A DNA stretch of 64,000 nt. It comes from Pseudomonadota bacterium (GTDB lineage Bacteria > Pseudomonadota > Alphaproteobacteria > Reyranellales > Reyranellaceae). A model generated the notes under the pieces. The model was not told the DNA's origin, made no database searches, and was given only the letters and a program-made list of their open reading frames with translations. Made by a program: the position numbers and the translations under genes. Positions 8,745 to 17,220 of the stretch are shown in pieces. The DNA is taken from assembly GCA_020160955.1 (NCBI GenBank), contig JAIUOX010000003.1, positions 44,859 to 108,858 of the forward strand, in the 5' to 3' direction. Within the stretch, counting starts at the first letter, position 1, and each line of letters starts with the position of its first letter.

Positions 8745-9698
8745 TCAGACGGCGCGCTGGACCAGCGCCTCGCGCAGCGCCGCGGCGGCCAGCGAGGTGC
8801 CGCGCCGCGCGCCGTGCAGCAGCATCGGCGAACTCAGGAAGCCATGCAGCATGCCGCCGAACTCGACGAGGTCGGCCAGCGTGCCTTCCTGCTGCAGGCG
8901 GAAGGCGTAGGCGCGGCCCTCGTCGCGCAGCGGGTCGTAGCCGGCGGTGATCACCAGCGCCGGCGGCAGGCCGGCCAGCGAGGCGGCGCGCAGCGGCGAC
9001 ACGCGCCAGTCGCCGCGGCTGGCGCGGTCGGGCGTGTAGTGGTCGAAGAACCACTCCATGGTCGGCGCGTTGAGGCCGTAGCCGTCGGCGAACAGGCGGT
9101 ACGACTCGGCGCGCGCCACCGCGTCGGTCACCGGGTAGGCCAGCAGCTGGAGGCGCAGCTTCGGCCCGTCGTTGTCGCGCGCCCAGATCGACACCGCCGC
9201 GGCGAGGTTGCCGCCGGCGCTGTCGCCGCCGATCGCCAGCCGCGCCGGGTCGATGCCGACCGACGGGCCGTTGGCCGCGACCCACTGCAGGGCCGCCACG
9301 ACGTCGTCGAAGGCGCCCGGGAAACGGGCTTCCGGCGCCAGCCGGTAGTCGACGGCGAACACCGCGATGCCGGCCTCGAGCGCCAGCTGGGCGCACAGCA
9401 CGTCGTGGCTGTCGAGGTTGCCGAACACCCAGCCGCCGCCATGGGCGTAGACGAGGCAGGGCAGGGCGCCGCCCGCCGGCACGCTGGCCGGGCGATAGAG
9501 GCGCACGGGGATGTCGCCGCCGGGGCCGGGGATGGTGCGATCGACCACCGCGACCTCGGCCGGGCGCGGGCCCTGGGCCGCCGGGCGCAGCGCGAGGTAG
9601 AGGTCGCGCGCGCCCTGTGGCGAGAGCGTGTTCCAGGCCGGGCGGTTGGCCGCGACCATCAGGTCGATCAGGCGTTGCGATTCGGGGTCGAGGGCCAT
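8745..9698 (-). CDS. Alpha/beta hydrolase of the hormone-sensitive-lipase (HSL) esterase family
   Basis: 317 residues. The oxyanion motif HGGGWVFG, the nucleophile elbow GGDSAGGNLA, Asp in AGYDPLRDEG and His in GMLHGF complete the family IV esterase signature. It probably hydrolyses short acyl esters in the cytoplasm. The ATG at 9698 follows GGAGG; an ATG 15 bases upstream lacks a ribosome site. It directly precedes the MFS gene on the same strand and is divergent from the DUF2333 gene. Confidence 0.88.
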   Translation of the reverse strand: MALDPESQRLIDLMVAANRPAWNTLSPQGARDLYLALRPAAQGPRPAEVAVVDRTIPGPGGDIPVRLYRPASVPAGGALPCLVYAHGGGWVFGNLDSHDVLCAQLALEAGIAVFAVDYRLAPEARFPGAFDDVVAALQWVAANGPSVGIDPARLAIGGDSAGGNLAAAVSIWARDNDGPKLRLQLLAYPVTDAVARAESYRLFADGYGLNAPTMEWFFDHYTPDRASRGDWRVSPLRAASLAGLPPALVITAGYDPLRDEGRAYAFRLQQEGTLADLVEFGGMLHGFLSSPMLLHGARRGTSLAAAALREALVQRAV

Positions 9699-9758
9699 TT
9701 CCTCCGTCTCCATTTTTTTCCTGGACGATCGCGGCACTCTAGCAGCCGTCGCCCCTGT

Positions 9759-9774
9759 TTCGTCACGAGACGAA
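9759..9774. promoter_or_regulatory. Inverted repeat, candidate operator
   Basis: TTCGTC-ACGA-GACGAA, perfect six-base arms, in the 90-base divergent space between the esterase and DUF2333 genes. A dimeric repressor could bind here; no regulator gene is adjacent. Confidence 0.35.
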
Positions 9775-9788
9775 TGGTAAGGTGTGCC

Positions 9789-10826
9789 ATGACATTCGAT
9801 CCGGACCCCGGCGCCTCGACGGAAGCCGCCCGCCCGTCGTGGTGGCGCCGCCGCTGGGACGGCCTCAGGGCCTGGCGCCCCGGCGCCAACCGCGCCGCGG
9901 TTCCGCCCGGCGGAGTGCGCCGCGTGTGGCGCTGGACCTGGCGCATCGTCGTCGTGCTGCTGGTGCTGTGGTTCCCGGTCGGCGCGCTGATCGTCGAGAA
10001 CATCGACGCCGACCCGCAGTTCGCGCCGCGCAACGTCGCGCCGGGCGAGAGCCGCTCGGTGGCCGCCGCGGCCGACCTGATCACCCGCGAGGTCGATGCC
10101 AAGACGTGGGCGCCGATGATGCCGGTCTTCATGCCGGCCGGCATCCTCGACAACATGCCGAACTTCCAGCGCGGCGTGATGGCCGCGGTCGGCCGCTTCA
10201 GCACCGAGCTGATGGACCAGGTCGGCCGGGTGCGCGGCACCAGCCAGGTCGACCGCGACCTCGAGCAGGCGCGCGGCTTCCTGAACGAGCAGCCCAACAT
10301 CTGGATCTGGCAGCCCAGCGTCTCGCTGTGGCCGTCGGCCACGTCGGCGCAGAAGTACCGCGCCGGCCGCGATCGGCTGGTGGCCTACAACAAGCGGGTC
10401 GGCACCGGCCAGGCGGTGTTCGAGCGCCGCGCCGACAACCTGCAGGCGCTGATCGACCGCATCGCCAACGACCAGGGCTCGGACTCGGCGGTGATCGACC
10501 AGCACATCATCGAGAGCGCCGGCGACCTGTTCGACCGGCGCGCCGACGACATCTTCTATTTCAACAAGGGCCGGCTCTACGCCAACTTCATCCTGTTGCG
10601 CGAGATGGGCGTCGACTTCGAGGCGGTGATCCGCGAGCGCAACCTGACCAATGCCTGGAACGGCATGGTCGAGACCTTCCGGCTGGCCTCGGCCCTGCAG
10701 CCGTGGATCGTCTGGAACGGCTATCCCGACGGCCTGATCATTCCCAACCATCTCGCCGCGCAGGGCTTCTACCTGTTGCGCGCCCGCGTCCAGTTGCGCG
10801 AGATCAGCGGCATTCTCCTGAAGTAG
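9789..10826 (+). CDS. DUF2333 family membrane-anchored protein
   Basis: 345 residues. A basic N-terminus is followed by one membrane segment at about residues 48-70 (IVVVLLVLWFPVGALIVENI), then a large soluble, mostly helical domain on the periplasmic side, with VDAKTWAPMMPVFMPAGILDNMPNFQ and repeated Trp/Gln motifs. The domain is recognised as DUF2333; its function is not known. It precedes the TauE/SafE gene by nine bases and appears to head that operon. Confidence 0.78.
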   Translation: MTFDPDPGASTEAARPSWWRRRWDGLRAWRPGANRAAVPPGGVRRVWRWTWRIVVVLLVLWFPVGALIVENIDADPQFAPRNVAPGESRSVAAAADLITREVDAKTWAPMMPVFMPAGILDNMPNFQRGVMAAVGRFSTELMDQVGRVRGTSQVDRDLEQARGFLNEQPNIWIWQPSVSLWPSATSAQKYRAGRDRLVAYNKRVGTGQAVFERRADNLQALIDRIANDQGSDSAVIDQHIIESAGDLFDRRADDIFYFNKGRLYANFILLREMGVDFEAVIRERNLTNAWNGMVETFRLASALQPWIVWNGYPDGLIIPNHLAAQGFYLLRARVQLREISGILLK

Positions 10827-10835
10827 GCAGCGTCC

Positions 10836-11762
10836 GTGGAAATCTACCTTCCCATCGCCGAGCAATCGATGAACGTCTTCGTTCTGCTCGGCCTGGGAGG
10901 GGCGGCCGGCCTGCTGGCCGGCATGTTCGGGGTCGGCGGCGGCTTCCTCGCCACGCCGCTCCTGATCTTCGTCGGCATCCCGCCGGCCGTCGCGGTGGCC
11001 AGCCAGGCCAACCAGGTGGTCGCCAACTCGATCTCCTCGCTGCAGGTGGCGTGGCGCCGCGGCAACGTCGACCTGCGCATGGGGCTGGTGCTGCTGCTCG
11101 GCGGCATGATCGGCTCGTCGGCCGGCGTCTCGGTGTTCACCTGGCTGAAGCGGATCGGCCAGATCGATTTCGTGATCGCCGTGCTGTACGTCGTCATGCT
11201 CTCGACCATCGGCCTGCTGATGCTGGCCGAGAGCCTGCGCACCTGGTTCCGGCGGCGGCGCAATCCGGAGGCGCCGCGCGGCAAGCTGCACACCCACACG
11301 ATCGTGCACCGGCTGCCGCTGAAGCTGCGCTTCTACAAGTCCAAGCTCTACATCAGCGCCCTGCTGCCGATCGGCATCGGCTTCGTGATCGGCCTGCTGT
11401 CGGCCATCCTCGGCGTCGGCGGCGGCTTCGTGCTGGTCCCGGCGATGATCTACATCCTCGGCATGCCGACCGCGGTGGTGATCGGCACCTCGAACTTCCA
11501 GATCCTGTTCGTGGCGGCCAACGTCACCTTCCTGCAGGCGGCGACCAACGGCACGGTCGACGTCGTGCTGGCGCTGCTGCTGATCCTGGGCGGCGTGGTC
11601 GGCGCGCCGATCGGCTCGCGCCTCGCCGCCAAGCTGCCCGGCGTGGCGCTGCGCGGCCTGATGTCGATCCTGATCCTGGTGGTCGCGGCCGAGCTGCTGA
11701 CCGAGTTGCTGCGCACGCCGAGTTCGCTGTTCTCGCTGGGCATCCGCGAGGTCATGCCGTGA
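10836..11762 (+). CDS. TauE/SafE family anion permease
   Basis: 308 residues, GTG start. About eight membrane helices in two related halves, each with the family motif: AGMFGVGGGFLATPLLIFVG near residue 30 and SAILGVGGGFVLVPAM near residue 195. A cytoplasmic basic loop (TWFRRRRNPEAPRGK) separates them. Such proteins move sulfite, sulfonate-derived or other organic anions across the inner membrane. Partnered here, as in many Alphaproteobacteria, with the Alph_Pro_TM protein, whose start overlaps by four bases. Confidence 0.88.
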   Translation: MEIYLPIAEQSMNVFVLLGLGGAAGLLAGMFGVGGGFLATPLLIFVGIPPAVAVASQANQVVANSISSLQVAWRRGNVDLRMGLVLLLGGMIGSSAGVSVFTWLKRIGQIDFVIAVLYVVMLSTIGLLMLAESLRTWFRRRRNPEAPRGKLHTHTIVHRLPLKLRFYKSKLYISALLPIGIGFVIGLLSAILGVGGGFVLVPAMIYILGMPTAVVIGTSNFQILFVAANVTFLQAATNGTVDVVLALLLILGGVVGAPIGSRLAAKLPGVALRGLMSILILVVAAELLTELLRTPSSLFSLGIREVMP

Positions 11763-12637
11763 GGCCGCTGCTGCCCGTCCTCGCCCTGCTGCTCGGCCTC
11801 GCCGCCAGCCTGTCGGCCAGCGCCCAGGGACCGCGGGAGGCGCCCCGAGAGGCGCCGCCGCGGCTCGACGCGCCGGGCGGTGCCGTGCCGTTCGGGCCGT
11901 TCCCGGTGGCGCCGGCCGACCCCGGCGCGCCGCCCTCGGTGCCCGGCAAGGACGCGACGCCGGAACTGATCGTCGACCTGTCGCGGCCGCGGGTGTCGAT
12001 CACCTCGGCCTTCCAGGGCGAGAGCCTGCTGATGTTCGGCATGTTCGACCCGCCGGGCGAGATCGTCGTGGTGGTGGCCGGCCCGCCGGCGCGCGAGACG
12101 GTGCTGCGCAAGCAGCGGGTGCTGGGCCTGTGGCTCAACACCGGACGCCAGGCCTTCGACGACGTGCCGGCCTACTACTTCATCGCCGCCAGCCAGCCGC
12201 TGCAGCGCCTGCTGGCGCGCGGCGCCGGCGGCGAGATCCTGTCGCTCGACGACCGGCTGTCGAGTGTGCGCTCGGTCGGCGAGCGCGACCACGACGACCT
12301 GATCAACTTCCGGCAGGGCCTTGTCGAGGTGAAGCGCCGCGAGGGCCTCTACCCGGCGGCGATCGGCCAGGTGTCGATCCAGGCCGGCCGGCTGTTCCGG
12401 GTCGAACTGCCGTTCCCGTCGCGCCTGCCCGAGGGCGTCTACGAGGTGCGCACCTACGTCCTGCGCGACGGCAAGATCGTCGCCGCGGTGTCGCGTCCCT
12501 TGCCGGTCGGCAAGGTCGGCTTCAGCGCCCAGCTCGCGGGCTGGGCGCACAACGACGGGGCGCTGTACGGCCTCGGCGCCATCCTGATGGCCCTCATGGT
12601 GGGCTGGCTGGGCGGCGCGGTGGTCCGGCGGATGTAA
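11759..12637 (+). CDS. Alph_Pro_TM (TIGR02186-type) protein
   Basis: 292 residues, starting with GTG in the stop of the TauE/SafE gene. Sec signal peptide at 1-22 (LLPVLALLLGLAASLSASA), a proline-rich stretch, a beta-rich periplasmic domain (ELIVDLSRPRVSITSAFQGE, FGMFDPPGEIVVVVAGP) and one C-terminal membrane anchor (GLGAILMALMVGWLGGAVV). The family is restricted largely to Alphaproteobacteria and travels with TauE/SafE; a periplasmic accessory role in anion transport is inference. Confidence 0.82.
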   Translation: MRPLLPVLALLLGLAASLSASAQGPREAPREAPPRLDAPGGAVPFGPFPVAPADPGAPPSVPGKDATPELIVDLSRPRVSITSAFQGESLLMFGMFDPPGEIVVVVAGPPARETVLRKQRVLGLWLNTGRQAFDDVPAYYFIAASQPLQRLLARGAGGEILSLDDRLSSVRSVGERDHDDLINFRQGLVEVKRREGLYPAAIGQVSIQAGRLFRVELPFPSRLPEGVYEVRTYVLRDGKIVAAVSRPLPVGKVGFSAQLAGWAHNDGALYGLGAILMALMVGWLGGAVVRRM

Positions 12638-12652
12638 CGAGGGGGATCGGTC

Positions 12653-13138
12653 ATGAGCGAACAGGCGGGAGCGGCCGAGGAACGCGTTTTCCTCGTCGTG
12701 GTCGACGAGAGCCCCGAGCTGCGCAATGCCCTGCGCTACGCCTGCCGGCGGGCCAAGCGGACCGGCGGCCGGCTCGCCATGCTCTACGTGATGGATCCGC
12801 CGGAGGGCCAGCAGTGGGGCGCCGTGGTCGACCTGATGCGCCAGGAGGCGCGCCAGCAGGCCGAGGAAGTGTTGGCCCGCCACGCCGAGATCGCGGTGTC
12901 CCTGACCGGCCAGCCGCCGACCATCCATATCCGCGAGGGCAAGAGCCGCGACGAGCTGGTGAAGCTGATCACCGAGGACCGCTCGATCTCGGTCCTGGTG
13001 CTCGGCAGCGCCTCGGGCGGCGAGGGTCCGGGGCCGCTGGTCACGGCGTTCGCGGGCAAGCTCGGCAGCCAGCTGCGGGTGCCGCTGACCATCGTCCCGG
13101 GCGCGCTCAGCGAGGCCGAGATCGACGCCATCTCCTGA
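12653..13138 (+). CDS. Universal stress protein (UspA family)
   Basis: 161 residues. It begins FLVVVDESPELRNALRYACRRA, the Usp fold with Asp at the start of strand 1, and ends with a VLVLGSASGGEGPGPLV loop that approximates the ATP-binding GxxGxxG. A cytoplasmic stress protein. It lies 15 bases after the Alph_Pro_TM gene and closes this cluster. Confidence 0.82.
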   Translation: MSEQAGAAEERVFLVVVDESPELRNALRYACRRAKRTGGRLAMLYVMDPPEGQQWGAVVDLMRQEARQQAEEVLARHAEIAVSLTGQPPTIHIREGKSRDELVKLITEDRSISVLVLGSASGGEGPGPLVTAFAGKLGSQLRVPLTIVPGALSEAEIDAIS

Positions 13139-13425
13139 GTCCGGGACCCCGGCAATGCGGCAATCGCGACCGTCGGGGGCCACTCATTGGATTTGAGCTG
13201 GGAGATTAGTCTCGGCCACCGATCGGTCACATCTGAATAAGTGACTGATAATCAGTATTAATATCCGAATATTCCATAATATTTGTTCAGAGGGGTTCAA
13301 GAATCGACTTGATCGGTCTTGCCGCCATTCCTACGTCGGCTGCCTGAATTCGGGGGCGGCGACGTCCCGTCCCCATCCCTGAGCGACGCGCCGGTCCGCC
13401 GGCGTTCGATACGGAGGTTAGAGGT
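13139..13425. other. Intergenic region with AT-rich core and inverted repeat
   Basis: 287 bases without a gene. Bases 13230-13300 are strikingly AT-rich for this genome. Within them ACTGAT-A-ATCAGT (13244-13256) is a perfect six-base inverted repeat containing GATAAT, reminiscent of Fur-type iron boxes, and TATTAATAT follows as a possible -10 region. It probably holds the promoter of the NifU-like gene; iron control is inference only. Confidence 0.45.
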
Positions 13426-13974
13426 TTGTTTATCCAGACCGAGCAGACGCCGAACCCGTCGACCCTGAAGTTCCTCCCCGGCCGCGTGGTCATGGACAGG
13501 GGAACGATGGACTTCGCCACGGTCGAGGCCGCGACCCCGTCGCCGCTGGCCCGCCGCCTGTTCGCGATCGAGGGTGTCGAGCGCGTGTTCCTCGGGGCCG
13601 ACTTCGTGACCGTCACGAAGGCCGCCGACCGGGACTGGCAGATTCTCAAGCCGTCGATCCTCGGCGGCATCATGGAGCACTACACGTCGGGTGAGCCGGT
13701 GATCGCCGGCACCGCCGACACCTCGGCCGAGGCGGTCGAGGACGACGAGGTGGTCGCCCAGATCAAGGAACTCCTCGAGACTCGTGTCCGTCCGGCGGTG
13801 GCCCAGGACGGCGGCGACATCGTTTTCCACGATTTCCGCGATGGCGTGGTCTACCTGCACATGCAGGGGTCGTGCTCGGGGTGCCCGAGTTCGACGGCCA
13901 CGCTGAAGATGGGCATCGAGAATCTTCTGAAGCACTACGTGCCTGAAGTGGTGGAAGTGCAAGCGGCCCAGTAG
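13426..13974 (+). CDS. NifU-like/Nfu-type Fe-S cluster scaffold
   Basis: 182 residues. N-terminal Nfu_N domain (QTEQTPNPSTLKFLPG) and C-terminal NifU domain with the cluster-binding CxxC in GSCSGCPSST. It carries and delivers Fe-S clusters to target proteins in the cytoplasm. The start is TTG at 13426, supported by GGAGG eight bases before it; the next in-frame ATG would cut into the conserved Nfu_N domain. The AT-rich upstream region with a Fur-like repeat suggests iron-responsive expression. Confidence 0.9.
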   Translation: MFIQTEQTPNPSTLKFLPGRVVMDRGTMDFATVEAATPSPLARRLFAIEGVERVFLGADFVTVTKAADRDWQILKPSILGGIMEHYTSGEPVIAGTADTSAEAVEDDEVVAQIKELLETRVRPAVAQDGGDIVFHDFRDGVVYLHMQGSCSGCPSSTATLKMGIENLLKHYVPEVVEVQAAQ

Positions 13975-14045
13975 GCCGCTCGCCGATCAAGCGTAAAGCG
14001 TCAGTGTCATCGACGGATGCGGTGGGGGACCGCGTCCGAAGGACC

Positions 14046-14064
14046 TTTCGTTGTGTCAACGAAA
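14046..14064 (+). promoter_or_regulatory. Leader hairpin before the glucosaminidase gene
   Basis: TTTCGTTG-TGT-CAACGAAA, perfect eight-base arms, ending 14 bases before the chosen ATG. It could be a leader stem, an operator, or part of the coding region if translation starts at GTG 14004. Confidence 0.35.
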
Positions 14065-14078
14065 CCAGGGTGTGTTTG

Positions 14079-15173
14079 ATGCGTCGTTCCTTCCGGCCTG
14101 CTTTCGAGCGCGGGCGGCAGTATGCTTTCCCCGTCGTCTGGACGGCGATGTTCGCCGCCGGCGTGGGGATGAGCGACCCCGTGCGCTCGCTCGATGCCGA
14201 GACCGTGCTGGCCTTCGCCGGGATCGGCACCGCGCAGGCGCACAACGCCGACGCCGTGGCGCCGTCCGCGCGGGCCGAGCTCGATGGCCGCGCCGATGCG
14301 CTGCGCATCGCGCTGCCGCTGCCGTCGCCCGAGGACCACAACGAGCTGCCGCAGGTCGCCGTCGTCATGGGCCATGGCCGCTTCGCCGCGCCGGGCAATG
14401 CCGTGCGTCGCCAGGTCCAGGTCAAGCCGATCAACCCGCGCACCGCCGACGAACTGGCCGGCTTCCTGCGCGAGGTTTCCTACACGCTGACCGACGTGCG
14501 CCAGGGCGAGGCCGTGCCGGCGATCAAGGTCGAGCGCGTGCCGGCCGACCTCGGCACCAAGGACGGCAACGAGCGCAAGCAGCTGTTCATCAGCGCCATC
14601 CTGCCGGTGGTGCTCGAGACCAATCACCGCGTGCTGGTCGACCGCGAGAAGCTGGTCGCGCTGCGCGACAAGATGGCGGCCAATCCCGACAGCGTGACCG
14701 CGCTGGAGCGCGTCTGGCTGGAAGATCTTGCCCAGCGCTACGAGGCGTCGGCCGACCAGCTCGACGAGCTGCTGCGCCGCGTCGACATCGTGCCGCCGTC
14801 GATGGCGATCGCCCAAGGCGGCGTCGAGTCGGGCTGGGGCACCTCGGTGGCGGCGCGCACCGGCAACGCGCTGTATGGCCAGATGCAGGTCACCGCGCGC
14901 AACGGCGCCATGCCGCAGCCGTTCTCCAACGTCGGCGAGGCGACCGAGGCCTACATCACGAACCTCAACACGCACCCGGCCTACGCCGGCTTCCGCACCG
15001 CCCGCGCCGCGGCGCGCGAGCGCGGCGAGACGCTCGAGGGCTACCGCCTGGTCGGCACGCTGCTGCGCTACTCCGAGCGCGGCATGGCCTACGTCCAGTT
15101 CGTCCGCCAGATCATGCGCGAGAACGACCTGCACGACTTCGACAAGGCGCGCCTGCTCGAGGCCTCGTACTAG
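14079..15173 (+). CDS. Glucosaminidase-domain (Bax-like) cell wall hydrolase
   Basis: 364 residues from ATG 14079; an upstream in-frame GTG at 14004 would add 25. A hydrophobic N-terminal segment (AFPVVWTAMFAAGVGM) suggests export. The C-terminal third is a Bax/FlgJ-type glucosaminidase: VPPSMAIAQGGVESGWGTS with the catalytic Glu, then NALYGQMQ and a terminal TLLRYSERGMAYV. Acts on peptidoglycan in the periplasm. It stands between the Fe-S scaffold and a convergent dipeptidase gene. Confidence 0.85.
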   Translation: MRRSFRPAFERGRQYAFPVVWTAMFAAGVGMSDPVRSLDAETVLAFAGIGTAQAHNADAVAPSARAELDGRADALRIALPLPSPEDHNELPQVAVVMGHGRFAAPGNAVRRQVQVKPINPRTADELAGFLREVSYTLTDVRQGEAVPAIKVERVPADLGTKDGNERKQLFISAILPVVLETNHRVLVDREKLVALRDKMAANPDSVTALERVWLEDLAQRYEASADQLDELLRRVDIVPPSMAIAQGGVESGWGTSVAARTGNALYGQMQVTARNGAMPQPFSNVGEATEAYITNLNTHPAYAGFRTARAAARERGETLEGYRLVGTLLRYSERGMAYVQFVRQIMRENDLHDFDKARLLEASY

Positions 15174-15178
15174 GCCGG

Positions 15179-15733
15179 CTACATCATCGGCCGGGGCAGG
15201 TCGGCGTTGGCGATCAGCGGGTAGCGCCGCTGGTCGAACAGCTGGTAGTGCCACCACTCGTTCCGATAGAAGTCCCAGCCCGCGCTGGTCATCAGCCCCA
15301 TCAGCAGCAGCCGGTTGCGCTGCGCCTCGACCGGGATGTCGGTGCGGCCGTGGTGCGACAGCGGCGTGAAGGCGTCGAACCCGGTGCCCATGTCGAGCTC
15401 GCGGTCGCCGTCCAGCAGCGTGAGGTCGACCGCGACGCCGCGCGAATGCGGCGAGCCGCGCCGCGGGTCGGCCAGGAAGTCGGGATCGGGGCAGACGTTC
15501 CACATCGCCCATTGCGCCTCGACCGGCCGCAGCGCGTCGAAGATGCGCAGGCGCAGGCCGAGCGGGCGCGCCAGCGCGATCGCCGTCGCCAGCCTGTCGG
15601 CGGCCTCGCGGTGCAGCCAGCATTCGGCGTTCCGGTAGATCGGCTGTCCCGTTAGATTGGCATTCGTCGCATAGGCCAGGCTCACGTCGACGTCGAAGTC
15701 GGGCGGGGCGATGGCAACGAGATCGAGTTTCAT
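15179..15733 (-). CDS. D-Ala-D-Ala dipeptidase (VanX/DdpX type)
   Basis: 184 residues. M15D zinc peptidase marks: SPHSRGVAVDLTL (SxHxxGxAxD zinc site), an Arg-bearing FDALRPVEAQ loop, and EWWHYQ with the catalytic Glu and third zinc ligand. It cleaves D-Ala-D-Ala; in non-resistant bacteria the role is peptidoglycan dipeptide recycling. No VanH, VanA or VanR/S neighbours are present, so a resistance role is not indicated. No clear signal peptide. Confidence 0.9.
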   Translation of the reverse strand: MKLDLVAIAPPDFDVDVSLAYATNANLTGQPIYRNAECWLHREAADRLATAIALARPLGLRLRIFDALRPVEAQWAMWNVCPDPDFLADPRRGSPHSRGVAVDLTLLDGDRELDMGTGFDAFTPLSHHGRTDIPVEAQRNRLLLMGLMTSAGWDFYRNEWWHYQLFDQRRYPLIANADLPRPMM

Positions 15734-15787
15734 GTTCGCAAATTGCCCGGCCCGCGGGACGGGCGCCACCCTCGGAACCTCTTCCCC

Positions 15788-16462
15788 ATGATCGTGCTCG
15801 GCTTCGATTGCGCGGTCACCGGGCTCGGCGTGGCGGTGCTGGCGAATGGCACCTGCCGGGCCCGCGTCGTCGAGGAGGGCCGCGACCAGGCCGCCCGCCT
15901 GGTGCCGGCGATCGGCGAGGCGCTCGCGCAGGCCGGCATCGCGCGCCGGAGCATCGGGCTGGTGGCGGTGACGACCGGGCCGGGCAGCTTCACCGGGGTG
16001 CGGGTCGGCCTCGCCGCGGCGCGCGGCCTCGCGGTCGGGCTCGGCGTGCCGCTGGCCGGCGTGGCCACGACGGACGTGTTGCTGGCGCAGGCCGCCCCGG
16101 CGGGCCGCCCGGTGGTCGCCGCGGTCGACAGCCGGCTGGGCGACTGGTTCTGCGCCCTGCCGGGATCGCCGCCGTTCGTGGCCGGCGCGTCCAGCCTCGC
16201 CGAGCGGCTGCCCGGCCGGACCGTCCACCTGGTCGGCGGCGGCCTCGCGCCGCTCGCCGCGGCGCTCGGCGACCTCGGCCTCGACGTCGCCGCCCAGGAG
16301 ACCACCCCCGACCCGGAAGTGCTGGCCCGGCTGGCGCTGGCAACCGGCGCCGCGGCCTGGCGGGCGCGCAACCAAGCCGAGGGCTTGCCGCGGCCGCTCT
16401 ACCTGCGCGGCGTCAATGTGACGCTGCCCGACGGGGCGCGCCGCACGGTCGACCTCGAGTGA
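15788..16462 (+). CDS. tsaB: tRNA threonylcarbamoyladenosine synthesis protein TsaB
   Basis: 224 residues. ASKHA-fold partner of TsaD: MIVLGFDCAVTGLGVAVL at the N-terminus and GLVAVTTGPGSFTGVRVGLAAARGLA, the most conserved family block. Required with TsaC, TsaD and TsaE for t6A37 on ANN-decoding tRNAs. ATG at 15788 chosen because the fold begins there; 15 extra upstream codons show no likeness. Stop overlaps the rimI start (GTGA). Confidence 0.93.
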   Translation: MIVLGFDCAVTGLGVAVLANGTCRARVVEEGRDQAARLVPAIGEALAQAGIARRSIGLVAVTTGPGSFTGVRVGLAAARGLAVGLGVPLAGVATTDVLLAQAAPAGRPVVAAVDSRLGDWFCALPGSPPFVAGASSLAERLPGRTVHLVGGGLAPLAAALGDLGLDVAAQETTPDPEVLARLALATGAAAWRARNQAEGLPRPLYLRGVNVTLPDGARRTVDLE

Positions 16463-16929
16463 CCGGCGGCTTCGACATCGTCCCCCTCGGCGCCCTCGAT
16501 CTCGACCGGGCCGCCGCGCTGCACGCCGAGTCCTTCGCGGCGATGGGCGAGCGGCCGTGGACCCGGCAGGACCTCGCCGGGCTGCTGGCCTCGCCGGGCG
16601 TCGCGGGGTTCCTGCTCCGGGCCGATGGCGAGGATGCCGGGATGGCGCTCTGCCGCGTCACGGCCGACGAGGCGGAACTGATGACCATCGCGGTTCGCCC
16701 CGAATGGCGGCGGCAGGGCGGCGCCCGCCGCCTGCTGGCCGCGGTCCTCGCGCGGGTCCGCGAGGCCGGGGCCAGCGCGCTGTTCCTCGAGGTCGGTGCC
16801 GACAATCCGGCCGCCCGGCAGCTGTACGAAGCCCATGGCTTCGTCCCGGTCGGCCGGCGAAAGGCCTACTACGGGCGTGGGGCGTTGCCGCCGGCCGACG
16901 CCCTGGTGATGCGCCGCACAGTCGGCTGA
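16459..16929 (+). CDS. rimI: Ribosomal-protein-alanine N-acetyltransferase
   Basis: 156 residues, GTG start within the tsaB stop. GNAT fold with LMTIAVRPEWRRQGGARRLL (acetyl-CoA loop) and LEVGADNPAARQLYEAHGFVPVGRRKAYY, the RimI-type C-terminus. It acetylates the N-terminal Ala of ribosomal protein S18 in E. coli. tsaB-rimI coupling is widespread. Convergent with the TusA-like gene nine bases downstream. Confidence 0.9.
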   Translation: MTGGFDIVPLGALDLDRAAALHAESFAAMGERPWTRQDLAGLLASPGVAGFLLRADGEDAGMALCRVTADEAELMTIAVRPEWRRQGGARRLLAAVLARVREAGASALFLEVGADNPAARQLYEAHGFVPVGRRKAYYGRGALPPADALVMRRTVG

Positions 16930-16938
16930 GGGATTGGT

Positions 16939-17172
16939 TCAGCGTCGCAGAATCGTCACGAGATGGGCGTCGCCGTCGGGCTCGATGGCGAGGATCTCGT
17001 GGCCCTCGTCGCGGGCCGCCCGCGGCACGTTGCGCAGCGGCTCGTCGCCGCGCAGCCGCACCGCCAGGACCGCGCCGGGGCGCAGGCGTTCGAGCTGCAG
17101 CTTGGTCCGGACGAAGGTCATCGGGCAGACCTCGCCGGTGATATCCAGGGTCACGTCGGGGTGGATAGCCAT
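16939..17172 (-). CDS. TusA-family sulfurtransferase
   Basis: 77 residues, the full family size. The family pattern is clear: LDITGEVCPMTFVRTKLQLERL, with the persulfide-carrying Cys at residue 16; the usual CPxP is here CPMT. It should relay sulfane sulfur in the cytoplasm. It lies between rimI and fur on the opposite strand, divergent from fur with 48 bases between them. Confidence 0.88.
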   Translation of the reverse strand: MAIHPDVTLDITGEVCPMTFVRTKLQLERLRPGAVLAVRLRGDEPLRNVPRAARDEGHEILAIEPDGDAHLVTILRR

Positions 17173-17220
17173 GGCCCGGCAACTATACCCCGGCCGCGCC
17201 CCGGTGTAGGGTATCCGTGC

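Noticed and set aside
15179..15733. Vancomycin-resistance function for the VanX-like dipeptidase
   Set aside because: No VanH, VanA ligase or VanR/S genes nearby and a Gram-negative context; a recycling role is more likely.
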